From: Lichina pygmaea
Lineage: Eukaryota; Ascomycota; Lichinomycetes; Lichinales; Lichinaceae
Length of the DNA stretch: 64,000 bases
Reading direction: 5' to 3'
Assembly: GCA_963422465.1 (NCBI GenBank)
Contig: OY730169.1
Span: 5,022,001 to 5,086,000 of the forward strand
Position numbers and translations under genes: made by a program. Each line of letters starts with the position of its first letter. Positions within the stretch are counted from its first letter, which is position 1. The notes under the pieces were generated by a model. The model was not told the origin of the DNA and did not search any database. It worked only from the letters and a program-made list of their open reading frames with translations. Shown piece by piece: positions 1 to 13,500 of this stretch.

Positions 1-786
1 CTGCTTCTGGGTACTGTCCGATTGTGCGTTCGAGGACGCTGGGGAGTCGGCTCGCTGACGGACACACGGACCGACAGACAGGGAGTTCCGCTTGCGATTC
101 GGTCCCCGCCTGGCCAGGCGCGGGCCATGATCGTTGCTCTGATCGGAGCTGTCGGGGCTCTGCATCTTTGCAGCGTTGGTCTAGGAGTTTGAGCTTGGGT
201 GGCATCGACTGGCATCTGCGTTGGAGGCCCTGTGGGTCCTACGTACGCTCGTACAGTACGTATGAACGGCGGTAACGAAGCTAGCTGTCTTTACAAACTT
301 TTGCATCCGCATGACAGATTGTGACACGGTGCCACAAGTCATGACCTGCGCCGACAATCCTTTTCACAATCCTAGTACGTCATAAATCCTCGTAGCAAAG
401 AACCTGAAAAATCGCATGAAGCAGGGCTCCTCACTTTAGATACTGTACACCTGATCCGGTAATCACCGTACCGTACCGTACCGTACCGTACGATACCGTG
501 GATACGTACCTATACGTGCCGTAGAGTTCCCCACGACGTGGAAATTTCTAGCGAATCAGACCGTCGTCGAAAGAAATGTAGGAGAAAAAGTTTTAACAAC
601 CTACGAGCACGCAGACATGCCACTCTAGCATCGACACCTTGCCAATCCCAGGAAAAAAACCGCTTCACAACGAGATCCATACGTAACGTACCACGAACGA
701 GCTCGACATGTCCAGGGCCTGTGTGAAGGTCTAGCTTTCACGGCAGTGCTGCTGCTGCCGCTGCTGCTGCTGCTGCTGCGAACGAG
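1..786. other. Intergenic, upstream of MDJ1
   Basis: No gene is recognised. A short CCGTA-type repeat lies near 468-495. A CTG/GCT triplet tract at about 745-780 sits immediately before the MDJ1 start and is probably in its 5' leader. Confidence 0.6.
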
Positions 787-2653
787 ATGAACGTCGCCGG
801 CTCTCGGCTGCCCTCGGCGACGACGGCGGCGGCGACGGTGGCCGCGCCCAGTCGACTGCTGTGGCCGTCGAGGAGCTGTCGACGGAGCACTTACGCGCTC
901 GCGGACCACCAGCGGCGAAGTTACGGGCATCGGTCCTGCTCGCTGCCTTGGCCTTGGTCGCCGTGGCGGGAAACGTCCGTGAGCGAACACCGACCGAGGC
1001 GAACGACGACGTTTACCTCATCGAAGAGGGTACGTGATCCGGGTTCGGTTGGTCCGGTGGATGGAGAGGAGGGGGGAGTCGTCTTTGGGGTTCAGACACG
1101 TCATGCTGACGGCGGTGCGCCTGTAGAGGTTTCACGCTACGCCAGCGTCGCGGGCCGCGAAGGATCCCTACAAAGTGCTCGGCCTCGACAAGGCTGCGTC
1201 GACGTCCGATATCAAGAAGGCCTACTACACCCTGGCCAAGAAGTATCATCCGGACACGAGCAAGGAGACCAACGCCAAGGACAAGTTTGCCGACGCACAG
1301 TCTGCCTACGAGCTGCTGTCGGACCCCAAGAAGAAGGAGGCCTGGGATCAGTACGGCGCGGCCGCGTTCGGCGACGGAGCCGGCTTCGACCCGTCAGGCG
1401 CTGGACCTGGGCATCCGTTCAGCGGCGGCGGTGGCGCCGGCGGTTTCTCCGGCTTCGGCGGGGCCGGATTCGGTGCCGACTTCTCCTTCGAGGATCTCTT
1501 TGGCGCCTTCACCGGAGGTGGCCGCCGGGGCCGCTCTCGAGGCTCGCCCTTCCAGAAGGAGATTCTCGTCGGGGACAACATCGAGGTCCAGGCGACGATC
1601 TCGTTCATGGACGCGGCCAACGGAGCCAGCAAGGACATCCCCCTGAACGCCATGGTCCAGTGCCGCACCTGCACCGGTAGCGGGCTGAAGGCGGGTGCGC
1701 AGCGGACCAAATGCTCCAAGTGCAACGGCACCGGCACCCGGGTGCATTTCATGTCGAGCGGCTTCCAGATGGCCAGCACGTGCGACGCCTGCGGCGGACA
1801 GGGCCTCACGGCGGCCCGGGGCTCGGAGTGCCGCACCTGCCGCGGAGACGGCGTCGTCCGAGAGCGCCGCACCGTCACGGTCGACATCCCACCCGGGGTC
1901 GAGGACGGCATGCGATTGCGGGTGACGGGAGAGGGAGACGCGCCGGCGACGGGTGCGGCGTCGCAGCCGAACCTGGCCACGGCCCGGGGCGATCTCTTCG
2001 TGCACATCCGGGTCATGGCGGACCGACGCTTCAGCCGCAACGGCGCCGACATCCTCCACACCGCCTCGATCCGAGTCACGACGGCGCTGCTGGGCGGCGA
2101 GATGACGGTGCCGACGCTGGAGGGCGACGTCAAGGTCAAGGTCGCGCCCGGCACCGGCACCGGCGAGCAGATCACGATCCCGAAGATGGGCATGCGACGG
2201 CTGGGCATGCGCGGCAACGCCCGGGGGGACCTGAAGGTCGAGTTCGTCGTCAAGATGCCGCATCACCTCAGCGCGAGCCAGCGGACCCTCGTCGAGATGT
2301 TCGCCGACGAGATGGGCGACCCGACGGCGACGAGGACGATGACGGTCAAGAATCGAACGTAAGTGCCGGTCGTCTCGACCACCTCGGTCCGTATCTGGAC
2401 CCGGCAGGCCACGTCTTTCGCTGACGATCCGATCCAGTGCATCGTCACCGCCCTCCTCTTCATCTCCTTCCTCTTCTCCACCCTCCTCGTCATCATCCTC
2501 TCAACCGCCACCACCATCAGACTCCAGTCCAGGCTCAACATCATCCAAAGAAGAAGGCTTCCTACGGTCCGCCTGGCACAAGCTCACCGACAATCTCGCC
2601 GGACACCATCAGCACGGCCAAGACGCCAACCGACAAGGGTCCGGCTCGGAGCC

Positions 2654-2686
<33 letters not shown>

Positions 2687-2723
2687 GGGCGAGCAACCCA
2701 AGAGGGCATCTGGATCTGGCTGA
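787..2723 (+). CDS. MDJ1: Mitochondrial DnaJ/Hsp40 co-chaperone Mdj1
   Basis: J-domain partner of mitochondrial Hsp70 in matrix protein folding. Exons are 787-1029, 1127-2358 and 2438-2723, giving 586 aa. The Arg/Ser-rich first 80 residues look like a mitochondrial presequence, followed by [19 protein letters not shown] at the second exon. The J domain (about 94-158) has the HPD triad at about 122-124. A Gly/Phe-rich linker follows, then four CxxCxGxG zinc repeats ([32 protein letters not shown]; about 258-330) and the C-terminal substrate-binding domain. Without the last splice the protein would stop at 2362. A GTAAGT donor at 2359 and an acceptor ending at 2437 instead add a Ser/Pro-rich stretch, the segment [15 protein letters not shown] and a (GE)n tail, which resembles the C-termini I recall for other filamentous-fungal Mdj1 proteins. 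The family is certain; the third exon rests on splice signals plus that resemblance. Confidence 0.92.
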
Positions 2724-5444
2724 TCGCCAGCCAATCCCGCCGTCGTTTGACCGTCTCAGACCAAGGGACCATCATCATCATCATCATCATCACGGAAAAG
2801 GTAATCGGCGCCATCGCCTTGGAACTTTTCTCCTCGCCCCCTCGACACCATCCGTCGCTGTACCTCCCAATCAAGATCGAAGGATTCCAGGAGAGCTTGG
2901 CCATGGTTGCTGTTGCCGTACGATTTCCAAGCGGTGGCAACATCGGGCCATGGATCTTGACATGTGTCAAGAAGGTCCTAGGACCCTCTCGATTTTTTGA
3001 ACATGCAGCGCCTGGACCCGGCAGCAAGCAACCGTCATGTTCGGGGGTTCTTTTCTCTCGAGCACGCACAAGCGTTGCACCATGTGTAAGTGCTCCAGCT
3101 ACCGCCGTCTCCTGTGACAGCCATCACAGCAGTCTGCACAGCAGAATCCCGTGCGGCATCGTCATAAAGGCTACCATGTCCCTTCCAGGAGACGCGTTGA
3201 CCGGGGAATCTCAGCCCCCCCCCCCCCCCCCCCCCCCCCCACGGCTGGCTCTTCTGTATGCTACTGTCATACCACGGCGGGACGTCAATGTATTCCTCTC
3301 TTCATGGCCACCGACACCGTCGCCATTCTCTGTGCAGACTACGTACAGTACTGTCGGTAGGTACGTAGGTAGGGACGAGGCAGTCCTTTGCGTTAGACGC
3401 GGCCCCGTACAACGTACTGTAGCTCTATCGTACGTACCCTCCGTACAGTACGTTACGTACCAGGGCGGTATGGGAGTCTAGGTGCTCCCAACGCCCATCC
3501 AAGGCGGCTGGCTCTCCAATCACAGTAGGCCCACGACGCGAAGTAAAAGCCCCCAAAGAACCTAAGCGCGGCAGCGCTTACGCCTCAGGGTATGGATACC
3601 TCTAGGGGGTGGCTTGGGTAGCACCTACAGCAGGGCTAGTGTAGCGTAGCCTAGCGTACTGTACCGTACCGTACTGTACCGTCCGTACTTTACGAGTAGA
3701 TGCGAGCCGGAGCTAGGCGTACGGTACTACCGATACAGCTCTCACTCTAGCTCTAGCGTACAGTACAGTACAGAGCAGCCTAGCCTAAACAGACCGTTGT
3801 GTGTATGGTGCCGTAGCCTAGCTCCCACGAGGGGATACGGTGGCCAACCCCTATCGCAACATCGGCGCACAGACCGACGGACTGACGGACCGACGGACGG
3901 GCCGCAGTAGCAGGGCATCGTCGTAGGAACAGGCGTCATCGTAGGTTACCGGTACCGGTACCTGATTGGTGGTTCGATCACTGTGGCCAAGAGAGTCTTC
4001 CACGGCATCCGATGCGCCGTAAGGTTGCTTGGCTCCCATGCTTCGGCGCTGCGATGTCTCGGGTACGAGAGCTGGACGGGCGCTTAATCAAGAGTCGATG
4101 CTTGCTTCTCTGCTGATCACTACGAGTCTACTTCCGTAGTGGTACGCTAGGTCCGGAAGGAAGTACAGGTGCAGGGCGTAACTGATCGTAGTCGAAATCT
4201 AGGTCGCGAGCTGTATGTACTGCAAGGGCACAAGAGGCCACTTCGTCGGCCTTTGCTCCAACTAACTTACCGGGCAAATGTCAAGCACCCTCCTGCTCAA
4301 CGCAAATCGTTTTCTGCCCAGCGCTGCCCTTGTAAAAATTGTAGATTTACACTTAGAGTCACCCCCAAATGCTAGCAATTTGATGTGCAAGTCTCACGGG
4401 GACATTGAGGAGTGCATCCAAGAAGTATTATACAATACAAAGATCCTAGAGGAGAAAGACCCAGCAAGCTCACTGTTCCGACCGTAGTGTTCCATGCTAC
4501 CAATATCGCAGAAGTTGCTCATTTCAGTGCACGGATTGATAGTACTGTTGCTTCCCCATCATCTACTCCAATCTTGCTTGATGATTCCATGATCAAGTCA
4601 ATCTTTGGGGTGGCTCTGCGATGGATTTTTGTTGAGCCGTCCGGCACAGCTTGCGGCACGTACGTAGTGTGGGGGCAATGTGGTAGTCGGGCAGAGACTG
4701 CTTGTTGGTACATACGTAGTTAGGTACTCGGTACGGAGGTACGTATGGGTACTGCAGCTTAATCATAGGCTGCTCCACATGTCACAAGATACCGTGGACA
4801 GGTACCCATCGTGAGGGGATACGTAGCCTGAAGCCTGATCGGGCAGCTGTTGGTTGGTAGTCGGGCATCTGCGATACATTGGGCCAACGGACATGTGCCA
4901 GCAAACGACCTACTCGTGCGCATGGTACGTACAGAGTACGTATGCACACCCACGTCAATTCCACGACGTCGCCGCATCGTCGACTGATATATCCGCCACT
5001 CGCATCCCAACTTCGCTTTCGGCTGATACATCAAGCAGCTGTCGAGACCCATGGCATCTCCGGTCGTGACGAGACGCGATCCTTCCAACATGGGGCGAAT
5101 CTCGACCAGGATGAGCTGAGCTAGGTGGCCAGTGCTCGGTCGGAGAGAACCCGCCCGACCCCCAACAGTCGCTTACATGGCCGCTCGGTCGACGACGATG
5201 GCGACGGCGAAGCACGAACTGTAGGGAATCTCTGCCGACACGTGCTCTCTGGGCCCCACGACATCGAATCTCTCGGCGGCAGGAGCGCCCCCAGGCCGAC
5301 GACTCGTTCGCACCGCCGAGCTAGCTAGCCGGACAGCGAGGCCTGTCGGAGTTTGGAGAGGACCAAAGAGGCCACGGGCCGCCGTGCTCGGACGCGGACC
5401 GTCACCGTCCACTGGCTCCAGGAGGGGGCCAGATCGGGCCGAAG
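2724..5444. other. Intergenic MDJ1-BRO1
   Basis: No gene is recognised. The stretch holds a 26-base C run at 3215-3240, many GTAC/TACGTA palindromes (for example 3340-3460 and 3640-3770), and a somewhat AT-richer patch at 4260-4640 with short open frames that match no family I know. BRO1 5' leader and promoter should lie in the last few hundred bases. Confidence 0.5.
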
Positions 5445-7349
5445 ATGCATGGCACGACGATGCAAGCTCCCATGATATGCAGTCCGCTGAAGCAGACCAA
5501 CGAGATCGACTGGGTCCAACCGCTCAAGGCCTACATCCGGCAGACGTACGGCGACGACCCGGAACGCTATGCCGAGGAGTGCGCCACCCTGAACCGCTTA
5601 CGACAGGACATGCGGGGCGCCGGCAAGGACAGCGCCGCCGGCCGAGACTTGCTCTACCGCTACTACGGCCAGCTCGAGCTCTTGGACCTGAGATTTCCCG
5701 TCGATGAGAACCACATCAAGATATCCTTCACCTGGTGGGTTCTTCTGGTCGCGCGCTCGCGCGCGAGTCTGTCCGTCGCCGAGGACGTTCGTGTCAGGTG
5801 CTGACGGTGGTGGGGTTCGGGGGGGGGGGGGGGGGGTCAGGTTCGACGCCTTCACGCACAAGGCCACGGCGCAGTACTCGCTGGCGTACGAGAAAGCCTC
5901 GATCATCTTCAACATCTCGGCCGTCTTGTCCTGTCACGCCGCGAACCAGAACCGGTCCGAGGACGGCGGGCTCAAGACGGCGTACCACTCCTTCCAGGCC
6001 TCGGCCGGCATGTTCACCTACATCAACGAGAACTTCTTGCACGCGCCGTCGACCGACCTCAGCCGCGACACGGTCAAGACCTTGATCGGCATCATGCTGG
6101 CCCAGGGTCAGGAGGTCTTCCTCGAGAAGCTGATCGCCGACGACAAGAAGGTCGGCCTGCTCGCCAAGCTCGCCAGCCAGGCCGCCTTTCTCTACTCGCA
6201 GGCGGTCGAGGGCGTTCAGGAGAACGTCACCAGGGCCATCTTCGAGAAGGTGTGGTTGACGCTGACGCAGGTGGGTGGTTTCATCGTCCGCCAGTCGAAA
6301 CGATCGTCCTCGTCATCGTCATCGTCCGCTACGGACGACGTTGATCTTTGTCGTCGTAGATAAAATCAAACTACATGTCTTCCATGGCGCAGTACTATCA
6401 GGGCCTGGCCGACAACGACGCCAACTCGCACGGCGTGGCCATCGCCCGCCTCGCCGTGGCCGAATCGCTCGCCCAGGATGCTCTGCGCATGGCCAACGCC
6501 GTCCCGCACTCCATCCCCGCGAACGCGAACCTGACGTCCGAGACCGGCTCGACCATGGTCGACATCGTCCGGCGCCACCTCTCCAACGTCCAGGACAAGA
6601 TGACCGAGTTCGGCAAGGACAACGAGTTCATCTACCACCAGCCCGTCCCGAACGAGGCCTCCTTGGCCGTCGTGCCCAAGCTGCCGGCCGCCAAGGCCAT
6701 CCCCGTCGGCGAGCTCTACGCCGGCCAGGACATCTCGCGCATCATCGGGCCCGACATCTTCCAGCGCATCGTGCCCATGTCCGTCACCGAGTCCGCGAGC
6801 CTGTACGACGAGGAGAAGGCCAAGCTGATCCGGGCCGAGAGCGAGAGGGTCGACGTCGCCGACGGCGAGATGGCCGCCAGCCTCGACTACCTCAAGCTGC
6901 CCGGCAGCCTGAACGTGCTCAAGGGCGGCTTCGACCGAGACCAGCCCGTCGTCGACGACGACTTCCGGCGCTGGTGCGCCGACCTGGCCGGCCACGACCC
7001 CTTCGACGCCGCCTTCGACCAGCTCAAGGCCGACCGCGGCGAGGTGCACTCGGCGCTCGAGCGCTGCATGAGGCAGCTCGTCATGGAGGAGAGCATCTGC
7101 GAGCGCATGCGGGCCAAGTACGGCGTCGACTGGACCCAGCAGCCGAGCTCGAGGCTCACGTCGACGCTGCGGAGCGACATCCGCAACTACGGCGTCGCCG
7201 TCGACGAGGCCAGCGCCAGCGACGCCCAGCTCTTCTCGACCTTCCGCCAGTACGAGACCGACTTCGAGGAGATGCGGTCCGCCGGCGAGACGGACGAGGC
7301 CGAGGTCCTCTTCCAGCGCGCCATGGTCAAGGTCGGCGCGACCCGGGCC

Positions 7350-7384
<35 letters not shown>

Positions 7385-8919
7385 TGGCCGGAGCGGAAGC
7401 CCCTCCGCCGCCTCGGCGAACGACCCGCCCGAGCCGTCGCTCCTGGACGAGGACTACGGCGAGGGCGGGCCCAGCGTCGCGGATCAGATCGCGAGGGTCG
7501 AGAAGCTCCTCAAGACGTTGCAGCAGGTGAAGCGCGAACGAGCTCAGGTGTTGAAGGACCTGAAGGAGAAGGTACGCGACCGGCCCGTCTCGTTCACCTT
7601 CGTCCCACCTCCCTCTCATCTCATCTTCCACCTTCCCCGTCTTGTCTCCGAGTGTGTCGTACCGGTCGAGCGGACCCAACCCGAGTGGGAGGAAGAGAAG
7701 ATGAAGGATCCGACGGGACGGAACGACCGGCTGACGCGGCCCCGGTCCGGAGCATCAGGCGCATCACGACGACATCTCGGGCGTCTTGATCCTCAACAAG
7801 AAGTCCATCGCCAACCAGGAGACGCAGCTGTTCCAAGCCGAGCTCGAGAAGTTCCGACCCCACCAGAATCGGCTGCTGCAGGCAAACCACAAGCAAGGCT
7901 CGCTGCTCAACGAGCTGACGGCGACGTACGGCACCCTCCTCCAAGACCGACGCGTGCGCGCCGAGCAGAGCAAGTACGAGAGCATCGCCCGCCAGCGCAA
8001 CTCGGTCACGGTGCGATACCGCAAGGTGTATCAGGCCTTCAACGACCTCAACGCCGGTCTCGTCAAGGCGCAGCGCTTCTACTCGGAGATGAGGGAGACG
8101 GTCGACAGCCTCGAGCAGAACGTCGAGACCTTCCTCAACAACCGTCGGCTCGAGGGCGCGCAGCTCCTCGGCCAGATGGAGCGCGACCGGGTCGACGGCG
8201 CCGCCGGCCAGGCCGACCGAGAGCGGGAGCGTCTGCGCGAGCTCATGGAGCGCATGTCGATGGATCCGTCCGCGACGTCGCCCTCCCGGTCGAAGCCCAC
8301 CGCGTCGCGACCTCCACCGGTCACGGCGACGCCCTACCAAGCCAACCCGCACTCGGCGGCGCCCCTCGCACCGCTGCGGCAGGCCGGGCACCCTCCGCAC
8401 CATCCCCTGACCTCCAACGGGGGGCCGCCACCACCCCTACCGCGCCGGGAGTCGGAGCACTCGAGCCAGGCGCACGATCCGTACATCCCGAGCGCCTTCT
8501 TCGCTCGACGCGAGCCGAACCACGGGCCGGCCTCGCCGCCGCTGACGCAGCCGTCGCAGCAGCACCAGCACCAGCACCAGCCGTACGTGGCGTCGCCGCC
8601 GTTACACGTGCGCGCCGAATCCGGCCAGTACGGCTATCCGTCGCAACCCACGCCGCCCCCTTCGCATCAGTACATCCCAGCCGGATACGTACCGCCGCCT
8701 CCTCCGCCGGGCCCTCCTCCGCCGCCGCAGCAACACCACCACCACCACCAACAGCAACAACAACAACAACATATGTATCCGGTCGCCGCGGGTGCCGCTG
8801 GCGCGTACGCCGTCGGCGCCTACGCTCAGAGTCCACCCCCGCCGCCCGTAGGTCATCATGACCATCGCAGACCGAGCCAGTCGGGAGATCCGTGGGCGGG
8901 ACTCAACGCGTGGAGATGA
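5445..8919 (+). CDS. BRO1: BRO1-domain endosomal adaptor (Bro1/Vps31)
   Basis: ALIX/Bro1-family protein that binds ESCRT-III and recruits deubiquitination at multivesicular endosomes. Exons are 5445-5734, 5841-6270, 6360-7571 and 7759-8919, giving 1,030 aa. Exon joins restore conserved text: ISFTW/FDAFTHK, VWLTLTQ/IKSNYMSSMAQYYQ and LKEK/AHHDDISGVLILNKK. The N-terminal Bro1 domain covers roughly residues 10-390, a coiled-coil V domain about 400-790, and a Pro/Gln/His-rich tail ends in GDPWAGLNAWR, the ending typical of fungal Bro1 rather than PalA/Rim20. Ten consecutive Gln codons lie at about 7351-7380. An ATG five codons downstream (5460) is an equally good start. The first intron carries an 18-G run directly before its acceptor. 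The gene sits between MDJ1 and PIM1 on the same strand. Confidence 0.94.
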
Positions 8920-9219
8920 CAACGATCCGGGCGTGCCGGGTGATCACTTTCTTTTCTGTGGGCAGGTTCTTTCTACAGGAGTCAAGCATCGATCCACCAA
9001 CACTCATGCATGCATACATACACTAAACTCGCTTCTGACATGTACTTCGTCATCATCATCATCGTCCTCGTCCTCCTTCTCTGGGTTGTTGGCTCTCGTC
9101 TCTGCTCTTGCAGCCCAGACCTGTCTGTTCCATGGCTCAGCCCACCGTCCATGTGATCGCTTGTCATCGCCACGGTCTCGGACGGCATCCAATTCCCCTC
9201 CTCCTCCTCCTCCTCCTCC

Positions 9220-9279
<60 letters not shown>

Positions 9280-10538
9280 ATCATCATGCGCCATCTTTGT
9301 CATTCATGTCTGAACGCGATCAACTGTCTAGCCATTGGCGTGAATGGGCAAACCCGCGGGGAGTTTTCAGGCGTTCCTTGGCCCTTTTGCCTTGGTTTTC
9401 ATGTGTTGCTTTGGTGCTTTCCCTTATCTTTCACCACTTGGTCCCAACCCCCCCAGTGCCCCCCCCCCCCCCCCCCCCCTCCTCTCCATCCTCTTCTCTT
9501 CCCTTTTTCTTTTCTTTCCCTCTATGTGGGCACCAGTGTCATCCTCTGTTGTTGTCAAGCTGTATATTGCGTGCCTATGTAGAGGAGCGTGGGGAGTGAA
9601 AGAGGAGCTGCGGGGCTGTGGGAATGCTTAGCGTAGGGGAAAACTCGAGGGGGGCATGGGGGGTTCAGGTGCTGTCTGGTTTCTTTCTAAGTCACAGCCT
9701 GACTAGGTAACCAGGCAAGTATACATAAAGTTGCTGACCAAAAGTGTAGATATCACACGTGCTAGGTAGCTCTCTCTCTCTCTCTCTAACTACTGGAGTC
9801 ATCCCTCATCAGGCTACAGACTTCCTGATATAAGCTACAGTACAGCCACGATGCAGTGGCAAAAAGGTATGAAGTGAGGCCGAAGAATTCTCAGAAAGTG
9901 TTGAACCAGCAAGTACTGTAGATGTATTTGGTGTGAACTTTTATTAGACTCCAGGAATTGATGTCAACATCTTCAAAATAAACAAGACTTGATAGGGTGG
10001 TCATCACTCCAGAGGCATACAGTCCGTGCGAGTGTACGGAGATAGGCAGGCATAAAATGACTCTGAAGACCGACATATGACAGTTTCAGCCCGACGTGCC
10101 GATTACGTAATCCAAGATTTAATCGATGATGCCGTGGGTTTTGCCTGGCCGGAGAGGCACGTGGAAAACGCCGACTAGCATATCGCCTTCGACAACACAT
10201 AGCTTTTATGGCGGTCGCGCCGGCACTCTCTAAGATACTGTGATTCTGTGGATGATCAACTTCGTCTCGTTGCTTGCTACATCGTAGGACTTCATGGTAT
10301 TGACCTTCCCTAACCTGCAGACATGCGCATACGACGATCATAGCTAACGTCAACGTCTGGAGGTGGAATACTACTGGCCGCCTTCGGGAGCAGTCAATGT
10401 CCGGCGGAAGGTCCTATAGACCAAGGAGGACACCTCAGACGAAAGTGGTTGATCTGCCGAAGCCCGCGCGATTCTGGCAGTCACGAGCCCGCTCGAGTCT
10501 CGACTGGCTTCTCGCCGCCCCTTGAGGTAGCCTGGACT
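8920..10538. other. Intergenic BRO1-PIM1 with microsatellites
   Basis: Contains a CCT repeat at about 9197-9220 running into about 20 CAT triplets at 9221-9279, a 21-base C run at 9459-9479, and a CT repeat near 9771-9787. No gene is recognised. The last few hundred bases should hold the PIM1 promoter. Confidence 0.55.
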
Positions 10539-13500
10539 ATGCTCTACAGTCACCGTCTGGCATGGAGAGCCATCCTCCGTGATTCGTGGCGGCGCACATA
10601 CTATACGGCATACCGAAGCCCGGAAGCATGTCCACAGATATCACCTCTACGGTCGCCTTCGTCCCGACGCTCCCAACTTGTGTGCCTGCGCCTGGCTTGT
10701 CTGCACCCGCAAAGACCCCTGGGTGCGTCGAGAGCCTTTTCGACCTCTCCGCCACGGCGGAAAGACCAGCCCCATGACGCCGCACCAGAAGCAGAAGCGC
10801 AGGCCATAGAAGAGGAGGAGATGCGGAGAAAGAAGCACGAAGGCTCCGACAAGACACCGGTCACGGAGGATGCTGTCGAGGCAAAGGACCGACCATCCGA
10901 AGAACCTTCTCCGATTCCCAGTCCTGGCTCGGGAGGCACAAAGGATGGGCGAGGCGTTGGTGCCACTGGTGCCGCTGGCGCCGGCAGCAGAGGAGGAGGA
11001 GGAGCAGCAGGAGCAGGAGGAGCAGGAGGAGCAGGTGGTGGAGCAGGTGGTGGAGCAGGTGGTGGAGCAGGTGGTGGAGCAGGTGGAGCAGGTGGAGCAG
11101 GTGGAGCTGGAGATGCCGGTGCCGGAGCTGTCGATGTCGGAAAGCGGGGCCGAAAGACGTCAACAGAGCGGTCTCTACAGAAGCCGTCAGTGCCAGAAAC
11201 CTACCCGCAGGTCATGGCGATTCCAATCGCCAAACGCCCGCTGTTCCCCGGGTTCTACAAGGCCGTTACCATCCACGATCCGAACGTGGCGGCTGCCATC
11301 CAGGACATGATGAAACGGGGTCAACCCTACATCGGCGCATTCTTGTTCCAGGATGATACTGCCGACCTAGACGTCATCGAGAAGATGGAAGACGTCCATC
11401 CCGTCGGCGTCTTTGCCCAGATCACGAGCATCTTCCCGGTACACGGCGAGGCGAACAGCATCACGGCGGTCTTGTACCCACATCGAAGGATCAAGTTGAC
11501 CGGACTGCGACCGCCACCAAAAGGATCGTCGGGCGCCTCGGCCGAGGCCGAGCTGCCGCAGACGGACGTCCCCGCCACAGCAGCGAAGGATGAGCCAGCA
11601 CCACCCGAAAGGACAGGCGACGTCATGGCCAGCTTCGAGGAAGACAGCGTCCAGAGACAGCCGCCCAAGGAGACGCCGGTGGTGCAGAACTATGAGCCCA
11701 CCGCCTTCCTCAGGAAGTACCCCGTCAGCCTCGTCGACGTCGAGAATCTGACCGAGGCGCCGTACGACGGGAAGAGCCCGCTGATCCGAGCGATCACTAG
11801 CGAGATCGTCAACGTCTTCAAGGAGGTCGCGAACCTGAACCCGCTCTTCCGCGACCAGATCTCGACCTTCTCCATGAGCCAGTCCGCCGGGAACATCATC
11901 GACGAGCCGGCCAAGCTCGCCGATTTCGCCGCGGCCGTGTCGGCCGGCGAGCTCAAGGAGCTGCAGAGCGTGCTCGAGACCCTGGACGTCGAGGAACGGC
12001 TGTCGAAGGCGCTGACGGTGCTGAAGAAGGAGCTCATGAACGCGCAGCTGCAGTCGAAGATCTCCAAGGACGTCGAGGCCAAGATCCAGAAGCGCCAGCG
12101 CGAGTACTGGCTGATGGAGCAGATGAAGGCGATCCGACGCGAGCTCGGCATCGAGTCGGACGGCAAGGACAAGCTCGTCGAGAACTTTCAGGAGAAGGCG
12201 CTGAAGCTGGCCATGCCGGACGCCGTGCGCAAGGTCTTCGACGAGGAGATCAACAAGCTGGCCCACCTCGAGCCGGCCGCGTCGGAGTTCAACGTGACGC
12301 GGAACTACCTGGACTGGCTTACCCAGATCCCCTGGGGCCAACGGAGCACCGAGAACTTTGGCATCAAGAACGCCGTCACCGTCCTGGACGAGGACCACTA
12401 CGGCCTCAAGGACGTCAAAGATCGCATCCTCGAGTTCGTCGCGGTCGGGAAGCTCCGCGGCACGGTCGAAGGGAAGATCCTCTGCCTCGTCGGCCCTCCC
12501 GGCGTGGGCAAGACGAGCATCGGGAAGTCGATCGCTCGGGCGCTCAACCGACAGTACTACCGCTTCAGCGTCGGCGGACTGACGGACGTGGCCGAGATCA
12601 AGGGTCACCGTCGGACCTACGTCGGCGCGCTGCCGGGACGGATCATCCAGGCGCTGAAGAAGTGCCAGACCGAGAACCCGCTCGTGCTCATCGACGAGGT
12701 CGACAAGATCGGGCGGGGCCACCAGGGCGACCCGGCCTCGGCTCTCCTCGAGCTCCTGGACCCGGAGCAGAACAACTCCTTCCTGGATCACTACCTCGAC
12801 GTCCCCGTCGATCTGTCCAAGGTGCTGTTCGTGTGCACGGCGAACATCACCGACACCATCCCGCGGCCGCTGCAGGACCGCATGGAGATGATCGAGCTGT
12901 CCGGCTACGTCGCGGACGAGAAGATGGCCATCGCCGAGCGCTACCTCGCACCGGCCGCCAAGGAGATGAGCGGCCTCAAGGCCGCCGACGTCTTGCTCGA
13001 CAAGGACGCCATCGAGGAGCTCATCAAGTCGTACTGTCGCGAGAGCGGCGTGCGCAACCTGAAGAAGCAGATCGAGAAGGTGTACCGCAAGTCGGCCCTC
13101 AAGATCGTCGAGGACGTCGGCGAGGCCGTCTTCTCCGAGGAGAAGGCGTTGACCGAAGAGGGCAAGGCTGCACAAGAGGCATCCGAGAAACTGAAGGAGG
13201 AGGAGCGTTCCGGAGGTGCGCAGAGTACATCGACGGACATTGGAGACGCAACGGCCTCGACGAAGACGACGACCACCACTACCACCACGACGACGGAGAC
13301 GACGACGACGACGACTACGACGGAAACGCCCCGCGTGGCGCTCAAGGTCCCCGACAACGTGCACGTGCGCATCACAAAGGACAACCTACCCGACTTTGTC
13401 GGACCGCCGGTGTTCACCTCGGACCGGCTCTACGACGTGACGCCGGCGGGGGTGACCATGGGCCTGGCCTGGACGCGCCTGGGCGGGTCGGCCTTGTACG

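Noticed and set aside
2363-3481. 372-aa + frame after MDJ1
   Set aside because: It overlaps the MDJ1 third exon in another frame, runs through the C tract and shows no family features.
6366-7679. 437-aa open frame on the minus strand
   Set aside because: It lies opposite BRO1 exon 3. The Leu/Val/Gly-rich text is typical of an antisense shadow.
6275-7789. 504-aa + frame overlapping BRO1
   Set aside because: Arg/Pro/Ala-rich text in the wrong frame of a conserved exon, running through two BRO1 introns.
11367-13364. 665-aa open frame on the minus strand
   Set aside because: It is antisense to the Pim1 coding exon and has the low-stop bias of GC-rich codon use on the opposite strand. No domain is seen.
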